The notes: generated from the letters alone by a model not told the origin. Shown: positions 53,437-62,692, numbered from the stretch's first letter. The stretch: 64,000 bases of DNA from Chloroflexi bacterium TSY (GCA_019217005.1 JAHBNG010000041.1:1-64000); one strand, 5' to 3'. Made by a program: numbers and translations.

Positions 53437-54870
53437 TCAAACATTAACACCCTCGACCTGCAAATGATCTTTATACGGAACTCGCTCGACCGTCTTCATT
53501 TTGGTCCACGCAGCAATCTCCAGTAGTTCACTGGTGACATCGCCTTGACCTACAGCAAAATGATGCTCCTGTCCTCGCACGGCCAAGGTATTGACCAGAT
53601 CCCATAAATCAATCGGTTCTTGATTCAGCTCAAACTGAGCAAACCAGCCGCGGGTTCCGTCGAACCCTGGTTCATCTCGTTCAATTATTCTCGAACCCGC
53701 AACGAGCAGCTTGGAAGCATCGTCGCCTATGTAAGCAATCGTTGCATCCTGAGGGGCAAAGACTTGATCTCCCGCCACGCCAAACGATATTTCCGACTTG
53801 CGTCCCAAAGTCGTGTGATCGACCCATTTGATGCCATTCTCGTTGGCAAAGTGACGGGGTGAGACACCACAATGCCACATCAGCACAGTGTTGGACGCGG
53901 GATCGATGGCGGCGAGATCTAGCAATGTCGACGAACCTGGCTGACGGGTCAGATAATTGAGCAAAAGCATCGAGACCGCACCCGGTACATCTCCCTCACA
54001 CGCGACGGCGAATCCATCTTCTGAACCAAGCCAACTGTAAGACATGCAGGGAGCCACGCCATAAAGTTCCTGGAATTTAGACCAACACTGAACGGCCAGA
54101 GCATCATAGCCATTGCGCGTCGCCAACTCTTTCAGCGCCAAATAGACGCGACCGCCCTTTTCCATGCGATCATCTGTGACCAGAATCTCAGATGCACCCG
54201 CTTTCATCTCGTGGACAGTCGCCAGAACTTTCCCACCATCAAACTGCTTGGCCAGGTCCACTACCTCTGCCAGTTCGTGTTCAACAACTTCGGTGCCAAA
54301 CCGGGCGCGCAGCTTACGTGGATCGAGCAACATGTTGTAGAAACCGGGCGAAATCCCACCAACCGAGCCGATTTTGGCCTGCGCCATCTCTTTGACAGCC
54401 GTCAGCGCCCGGATGGTGATCGCCAGTCGCTTCTGGAAACGCTCATCCTCGACATGACCGTAAAACCATTTGAAGGCTGTCTCCTGTTCCGGCACATAGC
54501 GCTTAAGAATCGATGCAAAATGCTGCATGGAGACGAGCGAGTGAAGCTGGATATCACCGGAACTATAGGGGTCAGGCGTGGCCCAGAGACCGAGATAAGG
54601 AGCCACTTGCGACAGCGTCAGAATCTGGTCGCCAGCCGCACAGGTCGCCGTCTGCAACAGCAAGAAGTCAACCTGGGCATCTGTTAACTCGTTGATCGCC
54701 GCTTCAGTCAGGGCATCGTCGGTCAAGCCGTGACGGATAGGAACGAGCTCAAAGTCAAGCTCCTGGCTGAGCTGCTCCAATCCGGCAATCGCGCGGCTGT
54801 ATTGATTGTGTTCATCTGCATAGTAGGTCGTGTAGGCGACGCCAACGTAGCCAACTTTTAGTTTCGTCAC
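53437..54870 (-). CDS. L-fucose/L-arabinose isomerase-like protein
   Basis: The 477-residue protein matches the FucI/AraA-like superfamily by length and by features such as GSVGGISPGFYNMLLD, CWSKFQELYGVAPC, a conserved acidic core (LGSEDGFAVACEGD) and MWHCGVSP with HF near the C-terminal half. These regions hold the metal-binding Glu, Asp and His of the family. It starts at GTG 54870 (AAAGG eight bases upstream). It probably interconverts an aldose and ketose in the operon with the 3-epimerase and kinase upstream. The sugar is unknown. Confidence 0.8.
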   Translation of the reverse strand: MTKLKVGYVGVAYTTYYADEHNQYSRAIAGLEQLSQELDFELVPIRHGLTDDALTEAAINELTDAQVDFLLLQTATCAAGDQILTLSQVAPYLGLWATPDPYSSGDIQLHSLVSMQHFASILKRYVPEQETAFKWFYGHVEDERFQKRLAITIRALTAVKEMAQAKIGSVGGISPGFYNMLLDPRKLRARFGTEVVEHELAEVVDLAKQFDGGKVLATVHEMKAGASEILVTDDRMEKGGRVYLALKELATRNGYDALAVQCWSKFQELYGVAPCMSYSWLGSEDGFAVACEGDVPGAVSMLLLNYLTRQPGSSTLLDLAAIDPASNTVLMWHCGVSPRHFANENGIKWVDHTTLGRKSEISFGVAGDQVFAPQDATIAYIGDDASKLLVAGSRIIERDEPGFDGTRGWFAQFELNQEPIDLWDLVNTLAVRGQEHHFAVGQGDVTSELLEIAAWTKMKTVERVPYKDHLQVEGVNV

Positions 54871-54995
54871 ATGACCGCCTTTCTAGTCTTGCAAGAAGAA
54901 TCGATATGAAAAATCATTCATGCCCCACTCATCTGAGGACAGCGCTCTATATTTCTTGTACTCATGCAATCTGCTTTGGGGACGACCCTCATCGT

Positions 54996-56003
54996 TTACA
55001 TCTTAAAAAAGGCCCCATTTGCAGGCGCATCATACAATGCCTTCAACTGTTGATCGACCCGGCAGAGTGACAGCCCAAAGCCCGCCATTTCCTGCGTTGT
55101 TGCGTATTGGCCCAACCATGCTTTGTGAATGCGTATACCCGCCTCATCTAGCCGCTGTTTGACCCGACGATAGAGAATGGAAAGCTCCATGATGGTCAGG
55201 CTACCAGCGTTGTTGATCAGGACACAGACTTCGTCGCCATTGACAAAAGGCAGATCGTCCAGAATTGGCGGCAACATCTGGTCGATCGTCTCATCGGCAG
55301 GCATAAGTTTACCCTTGTACATACCTGCCTCGCCATGAACGCCCATCCCGATCTCGATTTCGTCGTTGGCCAGTTCAAACATCAGTTGGCCCGTAATCGG
55401 ACTGGCACAGGTATCGAGGGCCATGGAAAGGGAGCGGGTATTGTCGCTCACCTTCTCTGCCAGCGCTTTGCAGGCCGCTAAATCTGAACTGGTTTCGGCA
55501 AACGCTCCAAGCATCTTCCAAGTGAAGAAAAGCCCCGCTGTGCCGCGTCGGTTTTGTTCTTGTCCCTTGGGTGCGGATGAAATGTCATCGTAAAGGAGAA
55601 CAAGATCAACATTCTGGATGCCTTCTTCTTTTGCCAAATCCAGCGCGCCCTCTGCATTGAGTCGATCCCCTTCATGATGGGAGACACAGAGCAACACGCC
55701 TGCACCTCGATCTGCGGCTTTGATGCCTTCGAGGATTTCGAATGGACCGGGTGCCGTAAAGATTGGTCCTGCGACGTTGACATCAAAGAGCCCCTCGCCC
55801 ACCCAGCCGATCATCGCTGGCTCATGACCAGTGCCGTTGCCGATAACCAGAGCAACTTTGCCCACCGCTTTGGGCGTGGCCCGGATAAGTAGGCCGTCAT
55901 TCTGCAGTTGGATGATATCAGAATAAGCGGCAACGTACCCTTCGATCATCTCTGGCAGGATATTGTCAGGATGGTTAATCAGTTTTTTTGTTCTTGCAGC
56001 CAT
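54996..56003 (-). CDS. Dihydroxyacetone kinase substrate-binding subunit-like (DhaK/DAK1)
   Basis: The 335-residue protein is a DhaK domain: GNGTGHEP at 55-62, the conserved GWVGEGLFD, and GMGVHGEAG with His223 at the position that covalently binds the ketose carbonyl. The partner DhaL (nucleotide-binding) domain is not fused or adjacent, so phosphorylation needs a DhaL encoded elsewhere. Relatives phosphorylate tetruloses such as erythrulose. It fits as the kinase step after the epimerase and isomerase genes on either side. Confidence 0.85.
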   Translation of the reverse strand: MAARTKKLINHPDNILPEMIEGYVAAYSDIIQLQNDGLLIRATPKAVGKVALVIGNGTGHEPAMIGWVGEGLFDVNVAGPIFTAPGPFEILEGIKAADRGAGVLLCVSHHEGDRLNAEGALDLAKEEGIQNVDLVLLYDDISSAPKGQEQNRRGTAGLFFTWKMLGAFAETSSDLAACKALAEKVSDNTRSLSMALDTCASPITGQLMFELANDEIEIGMGVHGEAGMYKGKLMPADETIDQMLPPILDDLPFVNGDEVCVLINNAGSLTIMELSILYRRVKQRLDEAGIRIHKAWLGQYATTQEMAGFGLSLCRVDQQLKALYDAPANGAFFKM

Positions 56004-56028
56004 GGTTGGTTTTCAGCGTATCCGTGAA

Positions 56029-56868
56029 TCATTGCACGTTCCGCAGGAAGGTCAGTGACGCAATTGCTTCTTGATCAAAATCATGCACCAGTGGTCGCCA
56101 CACGTTGATGGTGCGCCCCGTCTCGGCATTGGGATTGGGAAATGTCTCGATCACCACCCCACCTTGATAATTGACCTCGTCCAGGGTGTCAAACACCACG
56201 GACCAGTCGATATGCCCCTTGCCCGGCAGTTTACGATTACTCGCTGCGCAGTGAAAGTGGCCAATTTTGTCGCCAGCTTTGAGAATGGCTTCTGGAATCG
56301 AATCCTCTTCCATGTTCATGTGATAGGTGTCCAACTGTAACTTAACGGCTGGATGATCAACTCGCACTAGATAGTCTAGCCCTTCATCCACCGTATTGAA
56401 CATAAAAGTTTCAAAACGATTCAGCAACTCTACTGTGATCGTGATGCCCAAATCGCGCGCGGTTTGGGCGATTTCGTTCATGGCCGCGGCTCCCCGATCG
56501 CGGTACGGCTGCAGATCGTTGGTTTCTGGAAAGACCAACCACGGACCATAGGGAACACCACCAAGAATGGGGCTTCCTACCCGATGAGCCGCATCCGCAC
56601 AACGTTTCACAAACTCAATGCCCCGACGACGCACTGACTCATCGGGGCTGGTGATATCCATGTGCGTAGGTAGACCCATACTGCAATAGATATCTAGATC
56701 TAGCCGTTCAGCTTCTGCGCGCATCTTGGCTACGTCGGTATCGGGGCCGTTAATCAGCGAGATCTCGACGCCGTCAAATCCGCACTCTTTGGCCTTGCCA
56801 AAATAGGCTGTCTGATCGTCGGCCCAGTTTTCGATCCAGTAAAAGATTTCGATGTTGATTTTGCGCAT
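56029..56868 (-). CDS. Ketose 3-epimerase (D-tagatose/D-psicose 3-epimerase family)
   Basis: The 279-residue TIM-barrel protein has the metal and catalytic residues of this family: E147 in VELLNRFE, D180 in LDTYHMNMEE, H206 in HFHCAASNR and E241 in VIETF. ATG 56868 is chosen (GGAG six bases upstream); the longer frame to 57096 runs through a dispersed inverted repeat. It would epimerise a ketose or ketose-like acid at C3. It is the first gene of the minus-strand operon that extends to 45187. Confidence 0.88.
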   Translation of the reverse strand: MRKINIEIFYWIENWADDQTAYFGKAKECGFDGVEISLINGPDTDVAKMRAEAERLDLDIYCSMGLPTHMDITSPDESVRRRGIEFVKRCADAAHRVGSPILGGVPYGPWLVFPETNDLQPYRDRGAAAMNEIAQTARDLGITITVELLNRFETFMFNTVDEGLDYLVRVDHPAVKLQLDTYHMNMEEDSIPEAILKAGDKIGHFHCAASNRKLPGKGHIDWSVVFDTLDEVNYQGGVVIETFPNPNAETGRTINVWRPLVHDFDQEAIASLTFLRNVQ

Positions 56869-56878
56869 ATGTTGCTCC

Positions 56879-57002
56879 GACACTACAGCGGATTCGGGGA
56901 AGAAGCGGATTACGATTCTCGTATACCGAACAGGTTGGATCAGAGCAACCATCGCCTCAGTCGAAACAATAATCCGTTCCTTCTCCGAATCTGCTGTCGT
57001 TC
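56879..57002. repeat. Inverted-repeat element with CAGCRGATTCGGRGAAG ends
   Basis: ACTACAGCGGATTCGGGGAAG near the left and CTTCTCCGAATCTGCTGTCG near the right are inverted. The left arm matches the sequence around 57779-57798 (3' end of the DUF35 gene), and the right arm matches 58333-58353 plus 58441-58455, where a family C repeat has inserted into it. It occupies the operon promoter region directly upstream of the epimerase gene. Confidence 0.6.
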
Positions 57003-57207
57003 CAATAGACTCTATCTTACGATACGAATATTCAATTTGCTTGGATAGAAATTCGCCAACATAGCTACTTGACAGTTGGTTGTTTTCATCGCCCATCGCA
57101 TTTTTTCAGTAATGCGCGTAGTTACATTTTGCAAAGCGAAAATTGCTAATGAAATATGTTGTTCGATCCAGAACAGATTGGTTTCTATCTCTGCGATTTT
57201 GCAGCCT

Positions 57208-57501
57208 CAGTAGATCCAAAATGTGTCTTTTTTCGCGGAGGTAGCATTCTCTATTACACGTAGTAGCGCCCAAAGCAGGGCATTTCAATGCCCTGCTGCT
57301 ATTGGAAACCGGCTGAAGACCGGTTCGACAGCTGCTATCTAGCGCGCTTTAGCGTACTTCCTGTAGCAGACGGCGGATTCAACCGCTGGCGGACGAGCAT
57401 CCCGACTGCGTGTAATAGAGAATGCGGCTCTACCCGACAGGAACCGGCGTTAGAGAACGCTGCGCCATGCATGGCGACCCCACAGGAATTTGGATCTACT
57501 G
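57208..57501. mobile_element. 294-bp family A element with a nested small cassette
   Basis: The outer ends CAGTAGATCCAAA and their complement are flanked by AGCCT (57203-57207 and 57502-57506). It shares the arms CCAAAATGTGYCT and CCATGCATGGCGACYCC with the 2.2-kb element at 20315-22541, but holds a 182-bp cassette in place of the recombinase cassette. There is no coding capacity. Confidence 0.85.
57244..57425. mobile_element. 182-bp non-coding cassette with recombinase-type inverted repeats
   Basis: The 23-bp ends match the ends of cassette 20356-22483 with few changes (TTCTCTATTACACG at the left, CGTGTAATAGAGAA at the right). The interior has hairpins GCAGGGCATT/AATGCCCTGC and AACCGGC/GACCGGTT, and a stretch shared with the MITE at 1414-1736. 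It is a likely non-autonomous derivative. Confidence 0.75.
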
Positions 57502-57624
57502 AGCCTTCAAATAACAGGGGGAGAGATGTAACATACTCGAAATTAACCCCTTGTTGCGATAGTTCAATACGAGCAGCCCTTCGATAAACCTGGCTTAGAG
57601 CGTGTTTTAAAAGGTGAGATCAGA

Positions 57625-57706
57625 GCCGGTTGAGTAGCCGAAGGCGTATCGAAACCAAACGGGTCGACCCGCAAAAGCTGGTTTCGATACCGCTTTGCGA
57701 CTCAAC
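57625..57706. repeat. Imperfect palindrome GCCGGTTGAG...CTCAACCGGC
   Basis: The arms of about 30 bp include GTATCGAAACCA and TGGTTTCGATAC. The right half matches the loop side of the long hairpin at 24990-25101. It lies downstream of the DUF35 gene, and the 57507-57775 gap otherwise shows nothing. Confidence 0.6.
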
Positions 57707-57775
57707 CGGCGTTTGCTAACCCTTTCGTCTGCAGAATAGCATCCGTCAGTTCTGGATAGCGAGACAAAAAATCTG

Positions 57776-58312
57776 TTACTTCCCCGAATCCGCTGTAGTG
57801 ATTGGTTCAAACCGCATCAACAAGATTGGGTGACTGACCTCGTTCTCTTCGTATACAACCCTCACCTTCATTCCATAATAGAGTTCGTATAAGTTGTCAT
57901 AATTCTGCAAGAGATGGGCAAACAATGTATCCGCCCCTTCCAGCTTCACATATACCAACACATAAGGTGTCTCCAACCAATCTAGCATTTTGGGCGCGTA
58001 ATGCAGCACCGACCAAGAGACAACTTCGCCGCGCCCACTGAGTTCCGTCCATTCGGTAATGGTCAGATCATCAGGACATGCGGGACGTGGCGGCGCGTAG
58101 ACCTTGCCGCAAGAGGGACAGAGAGTGGCAAAGAAGCGACCATTCTCAAGCTCGAGAAAAAACTTAGAGTATTTTCCGAGACTGTGACGATATTTTTGAA
58201 CCCACTCCAACTCAAGAATCTCGATCTCACGGAAGTTAGCCCACGGATCAGGTGTACGCCCTAGCGGATCTTCACTGGTAAATTGTTCAAGTTTATTCGT
58301 AACCGTCGGCAT
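57776..58312 (-). CDS. Zinc-ribbon/OB-fold protein (DUF35 family), thiolase partner
   Basis: The 178-residue protein starts at ATG 58312 with an N-terminal helix. A rubredoxin-like zinc ribbon with CPSCGKVYAPPRPACP (the last Cys pair partly degenerate) and an OB-fold (GRGEVVSWSVLHYAP...GMKVRVVYEE) follow. DUF35 proteins bind acyl-CoA and act with thiolase-like partners. The last residues (TTADSGK) derive from a dispersed repeat overlapping the 3' end. The thiolase-like gene ends about 140 bp upstream, with a family C repeat between them. Confidence 0.82.
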   Translation of the reverse strand: MPTVTNKLEQFTSEDPLGRTPDPWANFREIEILELEWVQKYRHSLGKYSKFFLELENGRFFATLCPSCGKVYAPPRPACPDDLTITEWTELSGRGEVVSWSVLHYAPKMLDWLETPYVLVYVKLEGADTLFAHLLQNYDNLYELYYGMKVRVVYEENEVSHPILLMRFEPITTADSGK

Positions 58313-58359
58313 AAAGGTAACGCTCTCAATCCCGTGACGAATCCGTTCCTTCTCTCTGT

Positions 58360-58439
58360 GCTTATCCGAAAAGCTCTGTGACGATGCATTCTTGCTCGAG
58401 AGGCTGGTTGGACGCACAACCACTTTTCGGGTAGGTTCT
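58360..58439 (+). repeat. Palindromic dispersed repeat, family C, copy 4
   Basis: 80 bp, matching copies 1 and 3 in orientation. It interrupts the right arm of a CAGCRGATTCGG-type repeat, so it inserted after that repeat. It lies between the thiolase and DUF35 genes. Confidence 0.85.
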
Positions 58440-58452
58440 AAATCTGCTGTCG

Positions 58453-59660
58453 TCAATCCAGACACTCAAAGATATTGACCACACAGTGAGTTCCTGTCCC
58501 TGCATGGGTATCGGTTAGACCACGCCGCGCATTTTTCACTTGTCGCCCCCCTGTCTCACCTCGTAATTGAAGCACGATCTCCATCGCCTGTACGATGCCC
58601 GTCGCACCCACTGGTGCACCCCGCCCCAGTAGCCCGCCCGATGTATTGACAGGCAATGCCCCATTCAAATCAAAACGTCCCTCTTCCATTGCTGGACCCC
58701 CCTGCCCATACTCACAAAAGCCCAATTCCTCGCAAGCCTGAATCTCAACACCGCTATAGGAATCATAAAGTTCAGCGACATGGATTTCGTCAGCAGGATC
58801 GGTGATCCCTGTCATTGTGTATGCCGCCCGCGCGGCTTCTTTTTTTCCGCGGAAGTGGGCCACCCAGGGTAGGGGAAAGGCCGGTCGCCCAAGCGCATTG
58901 AATCGGTGCCACAACCAGTCCCAGTGAAGAAGACGTTGGGGCGATTGCCCCACTTGATTGAGTGTTGCTTGGCCCACTCTTCGGTCGACAAGATCATCGC
59001 CGATGCACCGTCGGAAAGTAAGCTACAGTCGAGCAATTTGTATGGTTCAGCAATAGGGGCGGATTCCATCACGTCTTCGATAGTAATGTTCATGGGGCGC
59101 TGGGCGATGGGATTGAACTGAGCATTGTAACGATTTTTGACGGCGACATGCGCAAATTGCTCTTCGGTTGTGCCATAGAGCCGCATATGTTCTCTGATCA
59201 TGGCTGCGTAATAAGCAGTATAGGTCCCGCCAACCATCATCTCCCAATCCGCGTCGGACGAGAGTGAGAAGAATTGCTGGGCGGTTGCGGAAGAAACACT
59301 GCGCCCATTGGTTTCACCACCGTAAACGATAATCGAATCGCAAAGACCACTCCGGATGTACGCAAAGGCTGTGCGGAGCGCCAAAGCCCCAGTTGCGCCA
59401 CCACCTTCGATTCGTACATTCGGCTTGGGCGTCATGCCGATGTGATCGTGTAGAATCGCCCCCAACGTCATCTGTCGATTAAAATGATCACTCTCGTAGG
59501 AAGTCAATCCGTGCGACACGTAGGTTAACCCATCAATGCCCGCGTCGGAAACCGTCTCCAAAACGGCTTCTACAACAAGATCGCGTACAGATGCATCCTG
59601 GCGATCGGATCCAAATTTGGTGGCACCTACACCTACGACAACAACATTTTCATTGCTCAT
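58453..59660 (-). pseudogene. Thiolase-like (lipid-transfer/acetyl-CoA acetyltransferase) protein, frameshifted
   Basis: Two frames overlap near 58850, and insertion of one base (in GGGTGG) would join FPYPGW to AHFRGKKEAARAAY, giving about 402 residues. The fold is clear (VVVGVGATKFG, NTSGGLLGRG, GATGIVQAMEIVLQLRGE). The nucleophilic Cys position reads EGGGATGAL without Cys, and the usual GHP motif reads GAP. It is therefore not a classical thiolase; DUF35-partnered thiolase folds such as Ltp2 act as aldolases. The start ATG 59660 lacks a good binding site. A single missing base could also be a sequence error. Confidence 0.78.
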
Positions 59661-59824
59661 AGTTGGTCGAAAACAAAGGCTGGTTGAGAACCTATCTGCT
59701 AACCGACAGAACATCGTGGAGGTTTTAACCGACAGCGAAACGTGTAGTAAAAAGCGCAAGAGACCGACAGAACATCGTGGAGGTTTGTGTCGGAAAGACG
59801 CGTCATAAAAAGGATAGTAAGCAT

Positions 59825-61328
59825 CTTTACTTTCTGGTAAAGGCTTGAGTGACAAAGGGCAAACCGAAAGGGGCGGAAAAAAGAATCCACCCTGAAAAAA
59901 CGGGATAAAATGTAAAAATAGTGCTCGGCTAGTTTAAGCAGCGGCATTGAGGCGGCGATGAGCGAGAACGCCTTTAGGGAAATGGTGTGAAACCGAGGCC
60001 TTTTTCCGAAAGTCAGGGTCGAGTTGGTCGGGAGTTGGAAAAAGAGCACTCGAGAGAACGCGGCGCAAACGGCCGGAAGTGGCTTGAGGCTCTCGATCCC
60101 AGTAGCCAGTCGGTATGGGAGGAAGAGAAGCGGCTAAATGGGAAAGAAGATTGCCAGCCAGCAGCCCCAGTTCAGGTAAGCGGAAGCAAGCCTCATCGGC
60201 ATGAACAAATTGACGATGTAAGCCAATCATCTGCTTGGAAGCCAAGGGGGGATGTTCAACAGGCCAGCGCTCCAGAGAGAAAAGATAAATGGTTTCAGCT
60301 TGTAAAGCCATGACGGTCGCCAGAACCAAAGGTGTGTGATAAGCAGGATCCTGAAAGACGTAAATCGAATAGGTGCGGTTGGCTGTATCCACCTTGGTTG
60401 TCCTGGGGACGAGATTGTGCCATGCTTGATAGCGAATCAGGCGACCACTATAGACAAATTGACCAAACGAGTCTGGAGTTGTGGCCTCGAGTCGCTTTCC
60501 CCTATAGCATCGAGAGAGCGGACGCACAATATCACCATATTCGGGTGGTCTGCCTTTTTCCTTACGTTCGGGTAACTCATTGCGGCGCGCTGTGCAGTTA
60601 ATCGCTTCCCGAAGGACAAATCGGTCGACGTCGCTTTCTAGCATTTCTCTGATTGTAAACCCGGCATCGACCACCGCCACTTCGTCTGACTCCAGTGATT
60701 TCTTCGTCTCTTTCAGCAGCTTTTTCCGAAACTCACTTTCCTTTGTGCCTACCTCGCATCTCATGATTGCCTTGAGCAGTGGCACTCGTTTCCCGCCTAT
60801 CTCCCCCGAGCTTATCATCACTCCAAAGATGAGCGCGGGCAATGCCCGACGAGCCGTTGAGTTATAGAGTCGGTTCACTTTCCCTTGCAGCTTCGGTCGC
60901 CAGAACCCTGTGATATCTATGCTTTTCACTCGGTATCCTTCTAACTTTTTTGCCTCCCATTCCCCTTTCCACTCCACTTCTTCTTGCCACGATGAGAGCA
61001 GGCTTGCAATATCCCATGATCCATATCGAAAGCTCCACCAGCTTCTTCGGAGCTCCTCATCTTCAAACCCGCTTTCACTCAATCCACTATGGATTGCTCC
61101 TCGACTTTTCAGAAACGACCCATTCATCATCGCCCACATCAGACGCATTACATTTACGTTTGTTCCCACCGGCGTTACTTGCAATACATTCATCAGTACT
61201 GCTATAGTTATTTCTGGCGCGGTTAGCATTCCTTCCTCCTTTTTGGGTTCTCTACCTTTAGGATGAAACGCTAACCGCTTTTTGTCACATTTCTCACCTC
61301 ATCTCTTTTCTTTTACCAGAAAGTAAAG
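59825..61328. mobile_element. Unclassified DDE insertion sequence, copy 2 (1504 bp), nested
   Basis: Same 17-bp ends as 23026-24531. AGCAT is duplicated at 59820-59824 and 61329-61333. It sits within the left end of the IS481-like element. This copy has an intact transposase frame. Confidence 0.92.
59934..61229 (-). CDS. Transposase of unclassified DDE IS, intact
   Basis: The 431-residue protein starts at ATG 61229 with AAAAAGGAGGAAGGA directly upstream. Candidate catalytic residues are Asp in KSIDITGFWRP, Asp in AVVDAGFTIREM and Glu in SLERWPVEHPP. The N-terminal part is helical; the C-terminus is rich in Arg and Pro. I do not recognise the family. It is the only apparently intact transposase in the window besides the IS481-like one, and could mobilise copy 1 as well. 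Confidence 0.85.
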   Translation of the reverse strand: MLTAPEITIAVLMNVLQVTPVGTNVNVMRLMWAMMNGSFLKSRGAIHSGLSESGFEDEELRRSWWSFRYGSWDIASLLSSWQEEVEWKGEWEAKKLEGYRVKSIDITGFWRPKLQGKVNRLYNSTARRALPALIFGVMISSGEIGGKRVPLLKAIMRCEVGTKESEFRKKLLKETKKSLESDEVAVVDAGFTIREMLESDVDRFVLREAINCTARRNELPERKEKGRPPEYGDIVRPLSRCYRGKRLEATTPDSFGQFVYSGRLIRYQAWHNLVPRTTKVDTANRTYSIYVFQDPAYHTPLVLATVMALQAETIYLFSLERWPVEHPPLASKQMIGLHRQFVHADEACFRLPELGLLAGNLLSHLAASLPPIPTGYWDREPQATSGRLRRVLSSALFPTPDQLDPDFRKKASVSHHFPKGVLAHRRLNAAA

Positions 61329-61398
61329 AGCATCAGAAATTTGGTAAGGTCGCGTATAGTGTTTTCCTGAAACCGCCAGCAAGCGAAAGGAGAACAAA

Positions 61399-62586
61399 AT
61401 GCACGATGAGTTATCGGCAAGACAAGCAGCGATCCGATTGCGTCTGGCCGGAGAAAATATTGAAGCGATCTGCCAAACATTAAATCGTTCAGAGAGTTGG
61501 TTCCATAAGTGGTGGCGTCGATACATGGATGTAGGACCTGCAGGATTGTACGATTTGACGCGTGCTCCTCGGCAAGTGACGAATCGAACACCGCCCCATA
61601 TTGAGCGAGCGATAATCAGTATTCGGAAACGCTTAACCAAACGAGCGACAGCCGAGACGCGATACGGATTGGTGGGCGCCGAGCAAATCCGAGCAGAACT
61701 AGAAAACTTGGGATACACGCCTCTACCATCAGCACGGACAATTGAGCGGATTGTCAATCAGGCTGGATTATCCTGTCCACCCTTGCAGCTTGCTCCTCGA
61801 ATTGCACGGACCGAATATCCGGGACCGCAGGCGCAGGATAGCAATCAGGTGCATCAGGTTGACTTTGTTGGACCTCGCTATCTCAAAGATGATAAGACTC
61901 GCTACTACTTTCTGGTCTGTCGGGACATCTTTGATCAGGCTGTCTATATCGAGTTCGTCACCAACCGTACCTCTGATACGGTTCTTGAATTCTTGGTTCA
62001 TGCCTGGATGAAGCTCGGCATCCCAGCCATCGTTCAGTTCGATAATGGCAAAGAATTTACTGGTTGGGGCACCGCTGCCCGCTCACTGAGCCGAGTCATT
62101 CGACTGGCTTTGCGATTACAAGTAGAAGTCTCTTTCATCCCGGAAGGCAAACCCTGTTACAACGGCTCTGTCGAACAGTTTAACGGCTGGTTTCAGCCTC
62201 TTCTACTTGAGCGCACCTATCGTCGTCCCTTTGATGTACGCCGTCAGGTTTCTCGCCTTATCTTGACCGTCAATGAACAACATGTCCATGCCCACCTTGG
62301 TCATCAGACAACCGTTGCTTATCGACGTAGCAAACAATTGCGAAAATTACCGGCCGATTGTCGGTTGCATCTGGAGAAGCATCCCATTTCCGTCGGCAAA
62401 GTCTCTTTCATCCGTTTGGTTAAGTCCAACGGCACTGTAAATATCTTGAGCCAGCAATTCAAAGTTGGTCGCCGACTCAAGTTTCAGTATATCAAGGCGT
62501 CGCTCTTTACCAAGATGCGTGTCTTGAAGATTTATCACAAAGGTCGTCTCGTCAAACAATTCAAGTACGAATTGTTGGATAAATAA
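61399..62586 (+). CDS. IS481-like transposase (integrase core, rve)
   Basis: The 395-residue protein has a helix-turn-helix region (RQAAIRLRLAGENIEAICQ) and an rve DDE core. That core contains VHQVDFVGPRYL (first Asp), AIVQFDNGKEFTG (second Asp) and CYNGSVEQFNGWFQPLL (Glu), then a basic C-terminal DNA-binding part. ATG 61399 has AAAGGAG eight bases upstream. It is intact, but its element is interrupted upstream by another IS, so transposition would carry both. Confidence 0.88.
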   Translation: MHDELSARQAAIRLRLAGENIEAICQTLNRSESWFHKWWRRYMDVGPAGLYDLTRAPRQVTNRTPPHIERAIISIRKRLTKRATAETRYGLVGAEQIRAELENLGYTPLPSARTIERIVNQAGLSCPPLQLAPRIARTEYPGPQAQDSNQVHQVDFVGPRYLKDDKTRYYFLVCRDIFDQAVYIEFVTNRTSDTVLEFLVHAWMKLGIPAIVQFDNGKEFTGWGTAARSLSRVIRLALRLQVEVSFIPEGKPCYNGSVEQFNGWFQPLLLERTYRRPFDVRRQVSRLILTVNEQHVHAHLGHQTTVAYRRSKQLRKLPADCRLHLEKHPISVGKVSFIRLVKSNGTVNILSQQFKVGRRLKFQYIKASLFTKMRVLKIYHKGRLVKQFKYELLDK

Positions 62587-62692
62587 ACGCTAATCTACAC
62601 GCTTTGCTGGCGGTCTTTTCAACAAAAACCTCCACGATGTTCTGGCGGTATCTCCGCCAACGGTTTACTCCACGATGTCCTGTCGGTTAGCA

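Larger units (their letters stand above)
59697..62692. mobile_element. IS481-like insertion sequence interrupted by another IS
   Basis: The ends TGCTAACCGACA and TGTCGGTTAGCA are inverted; CCTATC is duplicated (59691-59696 and 62693-62698). Subtracting the nested IS and its 5-bp duplication leaves about 1487 bp. Near both ends the motif CCGACAGAACATCGTGGAGG is repeated about 60 bp apart (59704 and 59763; complement near 62629 and 62667), suggesting multiple transposase-binding sites. The target was a family C palindrome. Confidence 0.85.

Noticed and set aside
56869..57096. N-terminal extension of the 3-epimerase frame
   Set aside because: It reads through a dispersed inverted repeat; the domain starts at ATG 56868 with its own ribosome-binding site.
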